Shown here piece after piece: positions 16,430 through 23,865 of a stretch of 64,000 nucleotides of DNA (its first letter is position 1; every line of letters begins with the position of its first letter). Both the position numbers and the translations under genes were made by a program. Under the pieces are notes generated by a model that saw nothing but the letters and a program-made list of their open reading frames with translations, was not told the origin of the DNA and made no database searches. Origin of the DNA: Catenulispora sp. EB89 (lineage in GTDB: Bacteria > Actinomycetota > Actinomycetes > Streptomycetales > Catenulisporaceae); the NCBI RefSeq assembly GCF_041261445.1, contig NZ_JBGCCU010000015.1:124001-188000 (forward strand). Reading direction: 5' to 3'.

Positions 16430-16581
16430 GGATCCCTCGTCGCTGTCGTCGCCCTAAAGGGAACCATCCCGGCCTGGCGGGGTAAAGCCGCATCACACGC
16501 TGCTGTGGTCCAGCCTCATCCGGCTTGACCCCGCCAGTCCGGGATGGTTGTGCAAGCACCGCCGACAGCGACGAGGGATCC
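16430..16581. repeat. Hairpin h1 of element 1
   Basis: Terminal stem of 19 perfect pairs, GGATCCCTCGTCGCTGTCG (16430-16448) with its complement at 16563-16581. Inner stems are AACCATCCCGG/CCGGGATGGTT (16462-16472, 16539-16549), CTGGCGGGGT/ACCCCGCCAG (16474-16483, 16528-16537) and AAGCC/GGCTT (16485-16489, 16522-16526). The loop carries GCTGCTGTGG. Confidence 0.8.
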
Positions 16582-16693
16582 GGGACAACCCCACCTGTGG
16601 GAAGGATTCCCACCCCTTGGGCACGCCACGTCACCACCCGCAGGTGTACGCACCCGAGTGGACCGTGTCCACACCACAGGCCGGGGTTGTCCC
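16582..16693. repeat. 112-bp core of element 1, bounded by 11-bp inverted repeats
   Basis: Bounded by GGGACAACCCC (16582-16592) and GGGGTTGTCCC (16683-16693). Contains TGTGGGAAGGATTCCC and CACGCCACGTCACCACCCGC, both shared in the same orientation with the core of element 2 at 63191-63301. Confidence 0.75.
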
Positions 16694-16843
16694 GGGTTCC
16701 CCGTCGCGTCGGCGGGCGCAGCCAAGCTGACCGGGCCGGTGGTGTCAAGTCGCACGAAACCACACCACAGCAGCAGGGGTCCGACTTGATACCACCGGAC
16801 CGGTCTGCTTCCTTCCAGGCGACGACGCGACGGGGAACCCGGG
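16691..16843. repeat. Hairpin h2 of element 1
   Basis: Terminal stem of 21 perfect pairs (16691-16711 with 16823-16843; it starts CCCGGGTTCCCCGTCG). The inner stem is CCGGTGGTGTCAAGTCG (16736-16752) with 16782-16798, one G-T pair. The loop holds CCACAGCAGC, the complement of the h1 loop motif. The arrangement parallels h1 read on the other strand. Confidence 0.8.
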
Positions 16844-17276
16844 ACACAGGCGACCACAAGCAACGACCGGCAGCACACAGCGCGGCCCCCCATCCCCGGA
16901 GCGAGGCCGCTCGCCGCGCAGGCGCCGCCGGAGGCCCTGCCCTTGACTTTCAGGCACCCACCACACGCGGCCGCCAGCCGCCAGACCAAACGTGTGCGCA
17001 GTGACTCGGACCCGCGCGCGGTCGTGCACACGGACACCCGCCGGCCGCCAACGCAACCTGCGGGGCACCACCGAACTGCGCCACCCAGCGGATCCTTCTT
17101 AAAACCCTGCGAAGCCGTAAAAAGCCCTTAAAACCACCAACAAACTGCACCCGTTGCACCCGCCACACCCCAGCCACCCACACCCACACCCACACATCAA
17201 GCAAGGGCGCCCATTTTGTTAGGTGCTTTCGCCCCCTAGCACATGTGTACAGCAGGCCGCCGACACCGCCGTCCCC

Positions 17277-17984
17277 TCAGATCCGCACCACCGCCAGCAC
17301 CGGCCGGTGGTCGGTCGCCTGCGCCTCGTCGGCCTTCGAGATCAGGTCCGTCGGCACGCCGGCGCGCACCACGTGGATGTCCCTGGACACGAACACCGCG
17401 TCCAGGCGCTGGTAGGGGTTCACCCCGGTCGAGGTGAACTCGTCGCCCACCGGGGCCAGCATCCAGGCGTCGTTCAGCCGCTCGGTGATGATGTTCCACT
17501 CGATGCTGCCGGGGTAGCTGTTGAAGTCCCCGGCGAGGATGCGGGCCTTCGTGCGGTTGCGTTCGGCGAAGCCGTCGAGGTGTCCCAGGACCTCGCCGGC
17601 CTGGTAGACGCGTTGTTCCAGGTTCATGCTCAGGTGCGTCGAGGCGAGGGTGAAGCGGCTGTCGCCGATCCGGAGTGCGGCCAGCGCCATTCCTCGCAGG
17701 TGGTAGCCGCGGCGGTGCTTCAGGTAGAGCACCCGGGTGGCTTCCACCTTGACGTCGGGGCCGGCAAGCAGCAGGTTGCCGGAGGCGTCGGCGCCGCCGG
17801 TCACGACCCGCAGTCCGAAGGACGCCGCCATCACCAGGGCGGCACGGCGCCAGCCGAAGAAGCGGGGTGCCTCCTGGACGCAGACCACGTCAGGGGCACA
17901 GGAACGCACGACACGTGCGAGCGCTGCGCGGTCGTCTCTTAAGGACCGCACGTTATAAGTGAGTATGCGTACTGTCTCCTCCAT
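17277..17984 (-). CDS. Endonuclease/exonuclease/phosphatase-fold protein
   Basis: 235 residues from ATG at 17984 (MEETVRILTYNVRSLRDD). Metal-dependent nuclease-phosphatase motifs are in order: LTYNVRSLRDD (Asn), PDVVCVQEAPRF (catalytic Glu in QE), STHLSMN, ILAGDFNSYPGS (GDFN) and ATDHRPVLAVV (DH at the end). Small members of this superfamily cut DNA or remove phosphates from sugar or lipid phosphates; the substrate cannot be decided. Length agrees with actinomycete members next to glucokinase. A GTG at 17996 would add four residues. The start codon lies in one arm of the hairpin at 17983-18015. The gene follows glucokinase on the same strand and stops beside element 1. Confidence 0.87.
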   Translation of the reverse strand: MEETVRILTYNVRSLRDDRAALARVVRSCAPDVVCVQEAPRFFGWRRAALVMAASFGLRVVTGGADASGNLLLAGPDVKVEATRVLYLKHRRGYHLRGMALAALRIGDSRFTLASTHLSMNLEQRVYQAGEVLGHLDGFAERNRTKARILAGDFNSYPGSIEWNIITERLNDAWMLAPVGDEFTSTGVNPYQRLDAVFVSRDIHVVRAGVPTDLISKADEAQATDHRPVLAVVRI

Positions 17985-18015
17985 AGCGATCACCACGCTA
18001 GGCGGTGATCGCTAT
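17983..18015 (-). promoter_or_regulatory. Inverted repeat over the endonuclease-fold gene start
   Basis: Arms ATAGCGATCACC (17983-17994) and GGTGATCGCTAT (18004-18015) are a perfect 12-bp inverted repeat with a 9-base loop. The minus-strand distal arm includes the ATG of the gene at 17277-17984. There is no T-run, so a start-masking hairpin or an operator is likelier than a terminator. Confidence 0.55.
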
Positions 18016-18027
18016 AGAGGAAAGCGC

Positions 18028-18966
18028 TCACACCCGTGCGAGGTCGGCTGCGCCGATGAGACCGGCGTCCGGTCCCAGGGTCGCGGTGAGGACCTGCGCG
18101 TAGGGGCGGTGCCCCTGGCCGGCCAGCTTGCGGCGGTAGGCCTCGGCGGCCGGGGCGCGGAGCAGGTCGCCGGCCTCGGAGACGCCGCCGGCCAGGACGA
18201 AGGCGCTGGGGTCGAGCAGGGCGGCGATGTCCGACATGCCCTGGCCGAGCCAGTCGGCGATCTCGTTGAAGGCGGCCAGGGCGATGACGTCGTCGTTGCG
18301 GGCGGCCTCGGTGACGTGCGCGCCCTGGATGCCCTCGACGGTGCCGTCGCCGAGGGCGAGCAGCTCCTTGGCCCGGCCCGGGGCCGCGGCGGCGCGCTCG
18401 CGGGCCGCGCGGACCAGGGCGTTGCCGGAGGCGTACTGCTCGAAGCAGCCGCGGTTGCCGCAGCCGCAGGGCCGGCCGTCGGGCACCACGCGGTAGTGCC
18501 CGGGCTCGCCGCCGATGCCGAAGCGGCCGCGGTACAGCGAGCCGCCGAGGATCAGGCCGCCGCCGATGCCGGTGCCGACGGTTATCACCACCACGTCGTC
18601 GTGCCCGGCGGCAGCGCCGAACTTGGCCTCGCCCCAGGCCGCGGCGTTGGCGTCGTTCTCCACCACCACCGGCAGGCCGATGCGCTCCTCGATGCGGGTC
18701 TTCAGCGGCTCGTTGACCCACGAGACGTTCGGGGCGAACAGCACGGTGGCGCGGTCGGCGTCGATGAAGCCGGCGGCGCCCAGGCCCACGGCGCCGATCT
18801 CGTAGTCCGCGCGGACCTTGCGTACCGCCTCGGCGATGGCGTCGGCGGTCAGGTCGGAGTTCTCCGGAGTGGAGACTTTGACCGAGTCGAGGATCTTCCC
18901 CGTCTCGTCGACCACGCCGGCCAAGATCTTCGTGCCGCCGATGTCTACGCCGATGGTGAGAGTCAT
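18028..18966 (-). CDS. glkA: ROK-family glucokinase
   Basis: 312 residues. Phosphate-binding motif TIGVDIGGTKILAGVVDE opens the protein. NDANAAAWGEAKFGAA carries the catalytic Asp, and VVITVGTGIGGGLILGG is the second ATP loop. The ROK zinc signature is seen as GEPGHYRVVPDGRPCGCGNRG with the expected His and Cys residues. It phosphorylates glucose to glucose 6-phosphate; in Streptomyces the orthologue GlkA is also needed for carbon catabolite repression. The ATG overlaps the stop codon of the upstream DUF gene by one base (TAATG), so the pair is translationally coupled. Confidence 0.95.
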   Translation of the reverse strand: MTLTIGVDIGGTKILAGVVDETGKILDSVKVSTPENSDLTADAIAEAVRKVRADYEIGAVGLGAAGFIDADRATVLFAPNVSWVNEPLKTRIEERIGLPVVVENDANAAAWGEAKFGAAAGHDDVVVITVGTGIGGGLILGGSLYRGRFGIGGEPGHYRVVPDGRPCGCGNRGCFEQYASGNALVRAARERAAAAPGRAKELLALGDGTVEGIQGAHVTEAARNDDVIALAAFNEIADWLGQGMSDIAALLDPSAFVLAGGVSEAGDLLRAPAAEAYRRKLAGQGHRPYAQVLTATLGPDAGLIGAADLARV

Positions 18967-19496
18967 TAGTCCCTGTTCTTCTGTTCGGGCGGATCGATCC
19001 GGTCCACCCGCTCGACGGTGATGTTCTCCTGCTGCCGCGCCTTGTCGCCGTCGGGCCCGCCGGTCCGCCAGGACTGCTCGGAGCCGCGTACCGCCGACCG
19101 GAGCGCCGCGGCGACCTCCCGGCCGGCGGCGCCCAGATGGCGCGCCACCTCAGGGTACGACTGGACCGCGGGGGCCACGACGCGCGCCTCCAGCGTCGCC
19201 CAGAGCTTGCGCGCCTCCTCGGCGAGCGTCCCGAGATCCTCGCGCACGCCGGTGGGCCCTGTCGAGCCGGGGCCGGGGGGTGTCCGCTCCTCGGAAGCCT
19301 TCGCGTTCGGCTCCGCGGACCCGGCATCCGGGTTGCCGGATTCGGGATCCTTGTGCCCCTGATCTGCGGTGTCCGCGCCGCCGGCGTGATCAGCGCCGGC
19401 GTGATCTGTACCAGCATGATCTGTACCAGCATGATCAGTGCCGGCGGGTCGTGGCGGACTGTCCTCGAAGGGGATGTCTTTCTGGTCGTCGCTCAC
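18966..19496 (-). CDS. DUF5304-like hypothetical protein
   Basis: 176 residues from a GTG at 19496 (VSDDQKDIPFEDSPPRPAG); GGGAGGG about 9 bases upstream favours this over the longer frame to 19544. Residues 20-75 are polar and repetitive with AGTDH three times and AGADH once, and look disordered. The C-terminal half (VREDLGTLAEEARKLWATLE, HLGAAGREVAAALRSAVRGS) is helical and amphipathic, and the end is ITVERVDRIDPPEQ. It resembles the DUF5304 proteins that sit between glucokinase and the ArsA-like gene in Streptomyces; that name is from memory and the function is unknown. It is tightly coupled to glkA. Confidence 0.75.
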   Translation of the reverse strand: MSDDQKDIPFEDSPPRPAGTDHAGTDHAGTDHAGADHAGGADTADQGHKDPESGNPDAGSAEPNAKASEERTPPGPGSTGPTGVREDLGTLAEEARKLWATLEARVVAPAVQSYPEVARHLGAAGREVAAALRSAVRGSEQSWRTGGPDGDKARQQENITVERVDRIDPPEQKNRD

Positions 19497-19512
19497 GGCT
19501 GTGTCCCTCCCG

Positions 19513-20745
19513 TCACCGGTCGCCGTTTTGTGTGTCTTCTTCACTATGGTCCGTGAGAAAGCGCTCGGGCCACAGGCTCTCGTCCGGCTTGAAACCGACG
19601 CGCAGCACGCCGTCGGCGATGCGCGCGGTGGCGATCCGGCAGCGCCGCAGCGCGGCCGGCAGCGGGAACGCCCGGCGGTGCGCGGCGACCCCCGGCACCT
19701 CGATGCTGACCACCAGCTCGTCGCCGGAGCGCACCAGGCCGAGCTGGTCCCGCTCGACCCCGGGCAGCGGCACGTCGTAGCGGTAGCCCTCGGCCTCGGT
19801 GATCATGGTCGGCTCGGGCGGGTCGACCAGCCCCGGGCCGGGGTCGGCGTCCTTGTAGACGAGCGCGCCGAGGGCTTCGAGCGCCGCGACGCCCAGCGGC
19901 TCGTCCGGGACCCGGCCGACGTCGGCGAGTGTGCCGAGATCGGCGCGCAGGCCCTGCAGCGCGAGCAGCGTCGGAGTCGCCTGCAGCAGCGGCTGGGCGG
20001 CGGCCGAGGACGAGCCCACGACCCGCACCACGCTGCCGGGGTGCACCAGCGCCGCGCGCACGGCGGCGATCTCGGCGGCGGCGTTGTCGGTCCACTGCGT
20101 GACCATCGCGAACGGCGTCGGCAACCCGACCAGCCCGGCCAGCAGCGGACGCAGCGCGCGGGCCGCCTGGCCCTCGATCGGCCGCACCCGGCGCAGCGCC
20201 GCCGCGGCGGTCTCCGGCCAGGCCAGCATCGCCAGCGCGGCCTTCAGCGGCGGGCCGTCGACCACGACGGTGTCCCACTCGGCGGAGGCCACGGCGGTCG
20301 AGATCTCCCGCAGCGCGAGGATGTCCGGCAGGCCGGGCACCGGGCCCAGCTCGGCGGCGTCCGGCGCGGACAGCCCCGCCGCGGCCAGCGGACCGGACAG
20401 CAGCTTCGCGAGGTCGGCCAGGGCGGTCTCGGTGGCCGCGGCAGGGTCGAAGCGGCGGACGGTCAGCCGGGCCAGCGTCTCCCGGCGGGCGGCGCGCTCG
20501 GCGCCGGTGCCCTGTTCGGAATGGGTTTCGAGCCCTTCTTCGAGGTCGAATCCTTCGTCGATATCGAGGACGTTTCCGTCCCCCGACACGCCCGAAGCAC
20601 CGAGCACCGCGGCTAGTTCCCCGGCGTCGGAAACCCCGAGCAGCAGCACTCTGTGCCCCTCGGCGGCAGCCCGCAACGCGGTGGCCGCGGCCAGCGTCGT
20701 GGTGCCCGCGCCGCCGGGGCCGGTCAGGAAGAGCAGACGCGTCAC
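19513..20745 (-). CDS. ArsA-like ATPase with altered P-loop
   Basis: 410 residues. The N-terminus MTRLLFLTGPGGAGTTTLAA is an ArsA/SIMIBI P-loop in which the usual signature and Walker A lysines of GKGGVGKTT are missing (GPGGAGTTT). Further family features are WDTVVVDGPP (switch region, D in DGPP), PFAMVTQWTDNAAAEIAAV and a C-terminal ArsA-HSP20-like beta domain (GYRYDVPLPGVERDQLGLVR, DELVVSIEVPGV). In this position Streptomyces has an ArsA-family protein of unknown role; arsenite export is unlikely as there is no ArsB. It overlaps the SRPBCC gene by 4 bases. Loss of the lysines makes normal ATP turnover doubtful. Confidence 0.8.
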   Translation of the reverse strand: MTRLLFLTGPGGAGTTTLAAATALRAAAEGHRVLLLGVSDAGELAAVLGASGVSGDGNVLDIDEGFDLEEGLETHSEQGTGAERAARRETLARLTVRRFDPAAATETALADLAKLLSGPLAAAGLSAPDAAELGPVPGLPDILALREISTAVASAEWDTVVVDGPPLKAALAMLAWPETAAAALRRVRPIEGQAARALRPLLAGLVGLPTPFAMVTQWTDNAAAEIAAVRAALVHPGSVVRVVGSSSAAAQPLLQATPTLLALQGLRADLGTLADVGRVPDEPLGVAALEALGALVYKDADPGPGLVDPPEPTMITEAEGYRYDVPLPGVERDQLGLVRSGDELVVSIEVPGVAAHRRAFPLPAALRRCRIATARIADGVLRVGFKPDESLWPERFLTDHSEEDTQNGDR

Positions 20746-21182
20746 GCGGAGATCGCCTCGACACGCTTCTTCAGTCCGGACAGCGCCCGGTCGATGATCA
20801 GCTTCTCCACCTTGCGCTTGAGCAGCCCCACCATCGGCAGCTTCACGTCCACCGCGAGCTGGTAGGTGACGTGGCTGCCGGCGTCGGTGGCCTCCAGGAC
20901 GTACGAGCCGTCCAGCGCGCGCATCATGTTCGAGGACACCAGGGACCAGCGAACCTCAACGTCGGAGGGGTACTCGTAGGCCAGCGTGTGCTCGTCGCGC
21001 AGCGCGCCGGCGTCCATGCGGTACCAGGCCTTGGTGGCCCGACCTGCGTCGTCCCGCTCTTCGATGCGCACTTCCTTCACTTCCGAGGTCCACTGTGGGT
21101 AGGCCTCGAAGTCGGTGATCACCCGCATCACGGCCTCAGGCTGAGCCGCGATGTCGATGCTGGACTTCGTGCGCTCGGACAT
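20742..21182 (-). CDS. SRPBCC-family lipid-binding-like protein
   Basis: 146 residues, a single START/polyketide-cyclase fold: MSERTKSSIDIAAQPEAVM, RVITDFEAYPQWTSEVKEV, then beta strands and the long C-terminal helix KRKVEKLIIDRALSGLKKRV. Such proteins bind hydrophobic ligands in a deep cavity or act as cyclases; here no polyketide genes are near. Its stop overlaps the start of the ArsA-like gene (ATGA), so both are made together, and the operon runs on through DUF5304 and glucokinase. It is divergent from the fatty acyl-CoA ligase, which makes a lipid ligand reasonable, though unproven. Confidence 0.87.
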   Translation of the reverse strand: MSERTKSSIDIAAQPEAVMRVITDFEAYPQWTSEVKEVRIEERDDAGRATKAWYRMDAGALRDEHTLAYEYPSDVEVRWSLVSSNMMRALDGSYVLEATDAGSHVTYQLAVDVKLPMVGLLKRKVEKLIIDRALSGLKKRVEAISA

Positions 21183-21331
21183 GGCCCGCCTCCTCGCCGT
21201 CGGTGGTTGCGGCCAAGGCTATCGCGTACACCACACCTGACGACCGGCCGAGGGTCGAGGCAGGGCATGATGGTGTCCAGCAACACCTGCATGGCCAGGA
21301 GTCATACAGGTTACGAAACAGCATCAAGTAC

Positions 21332-21347
21332 TACCTACCGGTTGGTA
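21332..21347. promoter_or_regulatory. Candidate TetR-type operator upstream of acyl-CoA ligase
   Basis: TACCTACCGGTTGGTA is a near-perfect 16-bp palindrome (one mismatched pair) centred on ACCGGT, about 90 bases before the ligase start and 150 before the SRPBCC start. The shape resembles ACCGACCGGTCGGT-like sites of fatty-acid-responsive TetR regulators. No regulator gene is adjacent. Confidence 0.5.
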
Positions 21348-21436
21348 ATAAGCAGTAGCGTCAGGGCGCGCCTCGACCCCACGCGGCGCCCGGCCGCCCC
21401 GTCGTCCGGCCTCGAAGACGAGGAGTCAAGACAACC

Positions 21437-23284
21437 GTGCGTGAGTTCAGCGTCCCGCCGCTTTACGAGGTCGGAGCCACCGGCAACCTGACCGACGTGG
21501 TGCACAACGCGGCCGAGCAGGCCCCCGCCGCGGCACTGCTGGGCCGCAAGGTCGACGGCGTGTGGCGCGATGTCACCGCCAAGGACTTCCTCGGCGAGGT
21601 CACCGCCCTGGCCAAGGGCATCGCCGCCGCCGGCATCGCGGTCGGCGACCGCGTGGCCCTGATGTCCCGCACCCGCTACGAATGGACGCTGCTGGACTTC
21701 GCGCTGTTCGAAGCCGGCGCGGTCGTGGTGCCGGTCTACGAGACCTCCTCGGCCGAGCAGGTCGAGTGGATCCTGTCGGACTCCGGCGCGGTCGCGGTGT
21801 TCGCCGAGACCAGCGCCAACGCCGCCTGCGTAGAGACCGCGCGCACCGGCGAGACCAGCTCGGGCCTGGGCGGCGCGCCGCTGGTCCGGCAGGTCTGGGT
21901 GATCGAGCCGGACAGCGGCAAGACCGCGGTCGAGGAGCTCACCGCGGCCGGCAGTGCGATCAGCGACGAGGACCTGGCCGAACGCCGCCGCGCCGCCACC
22001 CCGGAGTCGCTGGCCTCGATCATCTACACCTCGGGCACCACCGGCCGGCCCAAGGGCTGCGTGCTGACCCACGGCACGTTCCTCGCCGAGTGCGAGAACG
22101 TGACGCGGATGGCGGCCGCGGCGTTCAACGACTCCGGCTCCACGCTGCTGTTCCTGCCGCTGGCGCACGTGCTGGCCCGGGTCATCCAGACCGCCGCGCT
22201 GACCGCGCGGGTGAAGCTGGGGCACTGTTCGGACACCAAGAAGATCGTCGAGGAGCTGGGCGGCTTCAAGCCGACCTTCATCCTGTCGGTGCCGCGGGTG
22301 TTCGAGAAGGTCTACAACGGCGCGTCGCAGAAGGCGCACGCCGAGGGCAAGGGCGCCATCTTCGACAAGGCCGCGGCCACCGCGATCGCCTGGTCCCGCG
22401 CCGAGTACGCGGGCAAGGTGCCGCTGGGCCTGAAGGTCCGGCACGCGGTGTTCGACAAGCTGGTCTACGGCAAACTGCGCGCGGCCCTGGGCGGCAACGC
22501 GACGCTGGCGGTCTCCGGCGGCGCGCCGCTGGGCACCCGGCTGGTGCACTTCTTCCACGGCATCGGCCTGCAGGTGCAGGAGGGCTACGGCCTGACCGAG
22601 ACGTGCGCGGCGATCACGCTGAACCCGATCGGCAAGGCCCGCCCCGGCACCGTCGGCGTCCCGGTCCCCGGCGCCTCGATCCGCATCGCCGAGGACGGCG
22701 AGATCCTGGTCAAGGGCCCGATGCTGTTCTCCGGGTACTACCACAACGACGCCGCCACGGCCGAGGCCATGGAAGACGGCTGGTTCGCCACCGGCGACAT
22801 CGGCTCCCTGGACACCGAGGGCTACCTGTCCATCACCGGCCGCAAGAAGGAGATCCTGGTCACCGCCGGCGGCAAGAACGTCGCCCCGGCCGTGCTGGAG
22901 GACCGGATCAACGCGCACCCGCTGGTGAACCTGTCGATGGTGGTCGGCGACAAGCAGCCGTTCATCGGCGCCCTGGTGACCCTGGACCCGGAGTCCCTGC
23001 CGACCTGGGCCGCGGCCCACGGCAAGCCGGCGGACTGGAGCATCGCCGACGCCGCCGCCGACCCTGAGGTGCGCGACGAGGTGCAGAAGGCGGTCGACGA
23101 CGCCAACCGCGCGGTGAGCCACGCCGAGGCGATCAAGAAGTTCACGGTGCTCGGCACGGAGTGGAGCGTCGAGGGCGGGCAGGTGACGCCGTCGATGAAG
23201 CTCAAGCGGAACGTGGTGATGCTGGAGAACGCCGCGGACGTGGAGGAGCTTTACGCCGGGGTCGGCTCGACGACCGGGCAGTAG
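21437..23284 (+). CDS. fadD: Long-chain fatty acyl-CoA ligase (AMP-forming)
   Basis: 615 residues from GTG at 21437 with GAGGAG 11 bases upstream. Adenylate-forming signatures: SIIYTSGTTGRPKGCVLTHG (P-loop), FLPLAHVLARV, QEGYGLTETCAAITLNP, DGWFATGDIG and GYLSITGRKKEILVTAGGKN, with the conserved lysine region LKRNVVM at the C-terminus. Length and the block FLPLAHVLAR fit FAA1/FadD15-type ligases that activate long-chain fatty acids with ATP and CoA at the membrane. It is divergent from the SRPBCC/ArsA/glucokinase operon and ends in a strong terminator. The candidate operator at 21332 suggests control by a fatty-acid-sensing repressor elsewhere. Confidence 0.93.
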   Translation: MREFSVPPLYEVGATGNLTDVVHNAAEQAPAAALLGRKVDGVWRDVTAKDFLGEVTALAKGIAAAGIAVGDRVALMSRTRYEWTLLDFALFEAGAVVVPVYETSSAEQVEWILSDSGAVAVFAETSANAACVETARTGETSSGLGGAPLVRQVWVIEPDSGKTAVEELTAAGSAISDEDLAERRRAATPESLASIIYTSGTTGRPKGCVLTHGTFLAECENVTRMAAAAFNDSGSTLLFLPLAHVLARVIQTAALTARVKLGHCSDTKKIVEELGGFKPTFILSVPRVFEKVYNGASQKAHAEGKGAIFDKAAATAIAWSRAEYAGKVPLGLKVRHAVFDKLVYGKLRAALGGNATLAVSGGAPLGTRLVHFFHGIGLQVQEGYGLTETCAAITLNPIGKARPGTVGVPVPGASIRIAEDGEILVKGPMLFSGYYHNDAATAEAMEDGWFATGDIGSLDTEGYLSITGRKKEILVTAGGKNVAPAVLEDRINAHPLVNLSMVVGDKQPFIGALVTLDPESLPTWAAAHGKPADWSIADAAADPEVRDEVQKAVDDANRAVSHAEAIKKFTVLGTEWSVEGGQVTPSMKLKRNVVMLENAADVEELYAGVGSTTGQ

Positions 23285-23315
23285 ACGACCGGCAGTAACG
23301 GTTCTCACAAGCTGG

Positions 23316-23341
23316 AAGGGCGCCCCCTGTGGGGCGCCCTT
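23316..23341. terminator. Bidirectional terminator between fadD and marR-like gene
   Basis: Arms AAGGGCGCCCC (23316-23326) and GGGGCGCCCTT (23331-23341) form a perfect 11-bp stem with a 4-base loop, ending in TTTC on the plus strand. It sits between two converging genes. The same 11-bp arms recur in the murC terminator at 63588-63614. Confidence 0.85.
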
Positions 23342-23348
23342 TCGGCGT

Positions 23349-23813
23349 TCAGAAAGGTCCTTCCTCGGCGAACCGGCGCAGCCCGCGCGCGAAAGCCTCA
23401 GCCTCGCCGGGAGGCCACGCCGAAAGAGCCGACGCCACGCGCTCGGCGAAGCGGCCGCGCATCGTGTCGACCGCCGCCGCGCCGTCATCCGTGAGGACGA
23501 GCAGCACCGAGCGGCGGTCGGCGGGATCGGCCTCGCGGCGGATCAGGCCGGCCGCCTCCAGGCGCGAGGCGTGCCGGCTGACGCCGGAGCGGTCCAGGCC
23601 GATCACCGCGGCCAGGTCGGCGGCGTTGCGGGGGCCGGTGCGGGCCAGGCCGCTCAGGACCGGGTAGGCGTTCTCGTCGAGGCCGTCGGCGACGTCCTCG
23701 ACGAGCGCCGCGTAGAGCCCGGCGCGGGTGCCGCGCTGGATGAGGAGGCCGAGGGATTCGGCGATCTCGCGGCCGAGGTCGGGGCTGGGGTCAGGTCCTG
23801 GGTCATCGTGCAC
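23349..23813 (-). CDS. MarR-family transcriptional regulator
   Basis: 154 residues from a GTG at 23813 (VHDDPGPDPSPDLGREIAES). The winged-helix core reads AYPVLSGLARTGPRNAADLA, AVIGLDRSGVSRHASRLEAA and GLIRREADPADRRSVLLVLT, typical of MarR proteins including the DRRS wing. Two similar palindromes lie directly upstream in the gap to the divergent SnoaL-like gene, and both are candidate binding sites for this protein. It therefore probably represses itself and the neighbour, with a small ligand as inducer. The ribosome-binding site is weak. Confidence 0.87.
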   Translation of the reverse strand: MHDDPGPDPSPDLGREIAESLGLLIQRGTRAGLYAALVEDVADGLDENAYPVLSGLARTGPRNAADLAAVIGLDRSGVSRHASRLEAAGLIRREADPADRRSVLLVLTDDGAAAVDTMRGRFAERVASALSAWPPGEAEAFARGLRRFAEEGPF

Positions 23814-23825
23814 GGTTTCAGAATA

Positions 23826-23842
23826 GCGTGCATCGCGCACGC
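23826..23842. promoter_or_regulatory. Operator palindrome 1 for the MarR-like regulator
   Basis: GCGTGC-ATCGC-GCACGC, two 6-bp arms with a 5-base spacer, 13 bases before the regulator start. It matches the second site at 23866-23888 in arm sequence and spacer length. Confidence 0.65.
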
Positions 23843-23865
23843 ATCTGCTACAGTTCGAGACACGA

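Larger units (their letters stand above)
16094..17200. repeat. Element 1: 1.1-kb non-coding imperfect palindrome
   Basis: This intergenic stretch is an imperfect inverted repeat over its whole length. Outermost are GT-rich (16110-16147) and CA-rich (17130-17197) tracts. Inside them are GACGGCTTCGC at 16169 and GCGAAGCCG at 17109, then arms sharing GGTGGTGCCCCGCAGG and CGGGTCCGAGTCACTGCGCA (left near 16211-16290, right near 16985-17075). The middle holds two long hairpins (16430-16581 and 16691-16843) around a 112-bp core (16582-16693). The short open frames inside are not convincing genes: they lack ribosome-binding sites and known domains and run on both strands. A related element lies at 62635-63575. 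Nothing that I recognise as a transposase, rRNA, RNase P or tmRNA is present. Confidence 0.8.

Noticed and set aside
16094-17200. RNase P RNA, tmRNA or group II intron in element 1
   Set aside because: The conserved cores (for example GAGGAAAGTCC of RNase P, or domain V of introns) were not found, and the full-length palindrome does not fit these RNAs.
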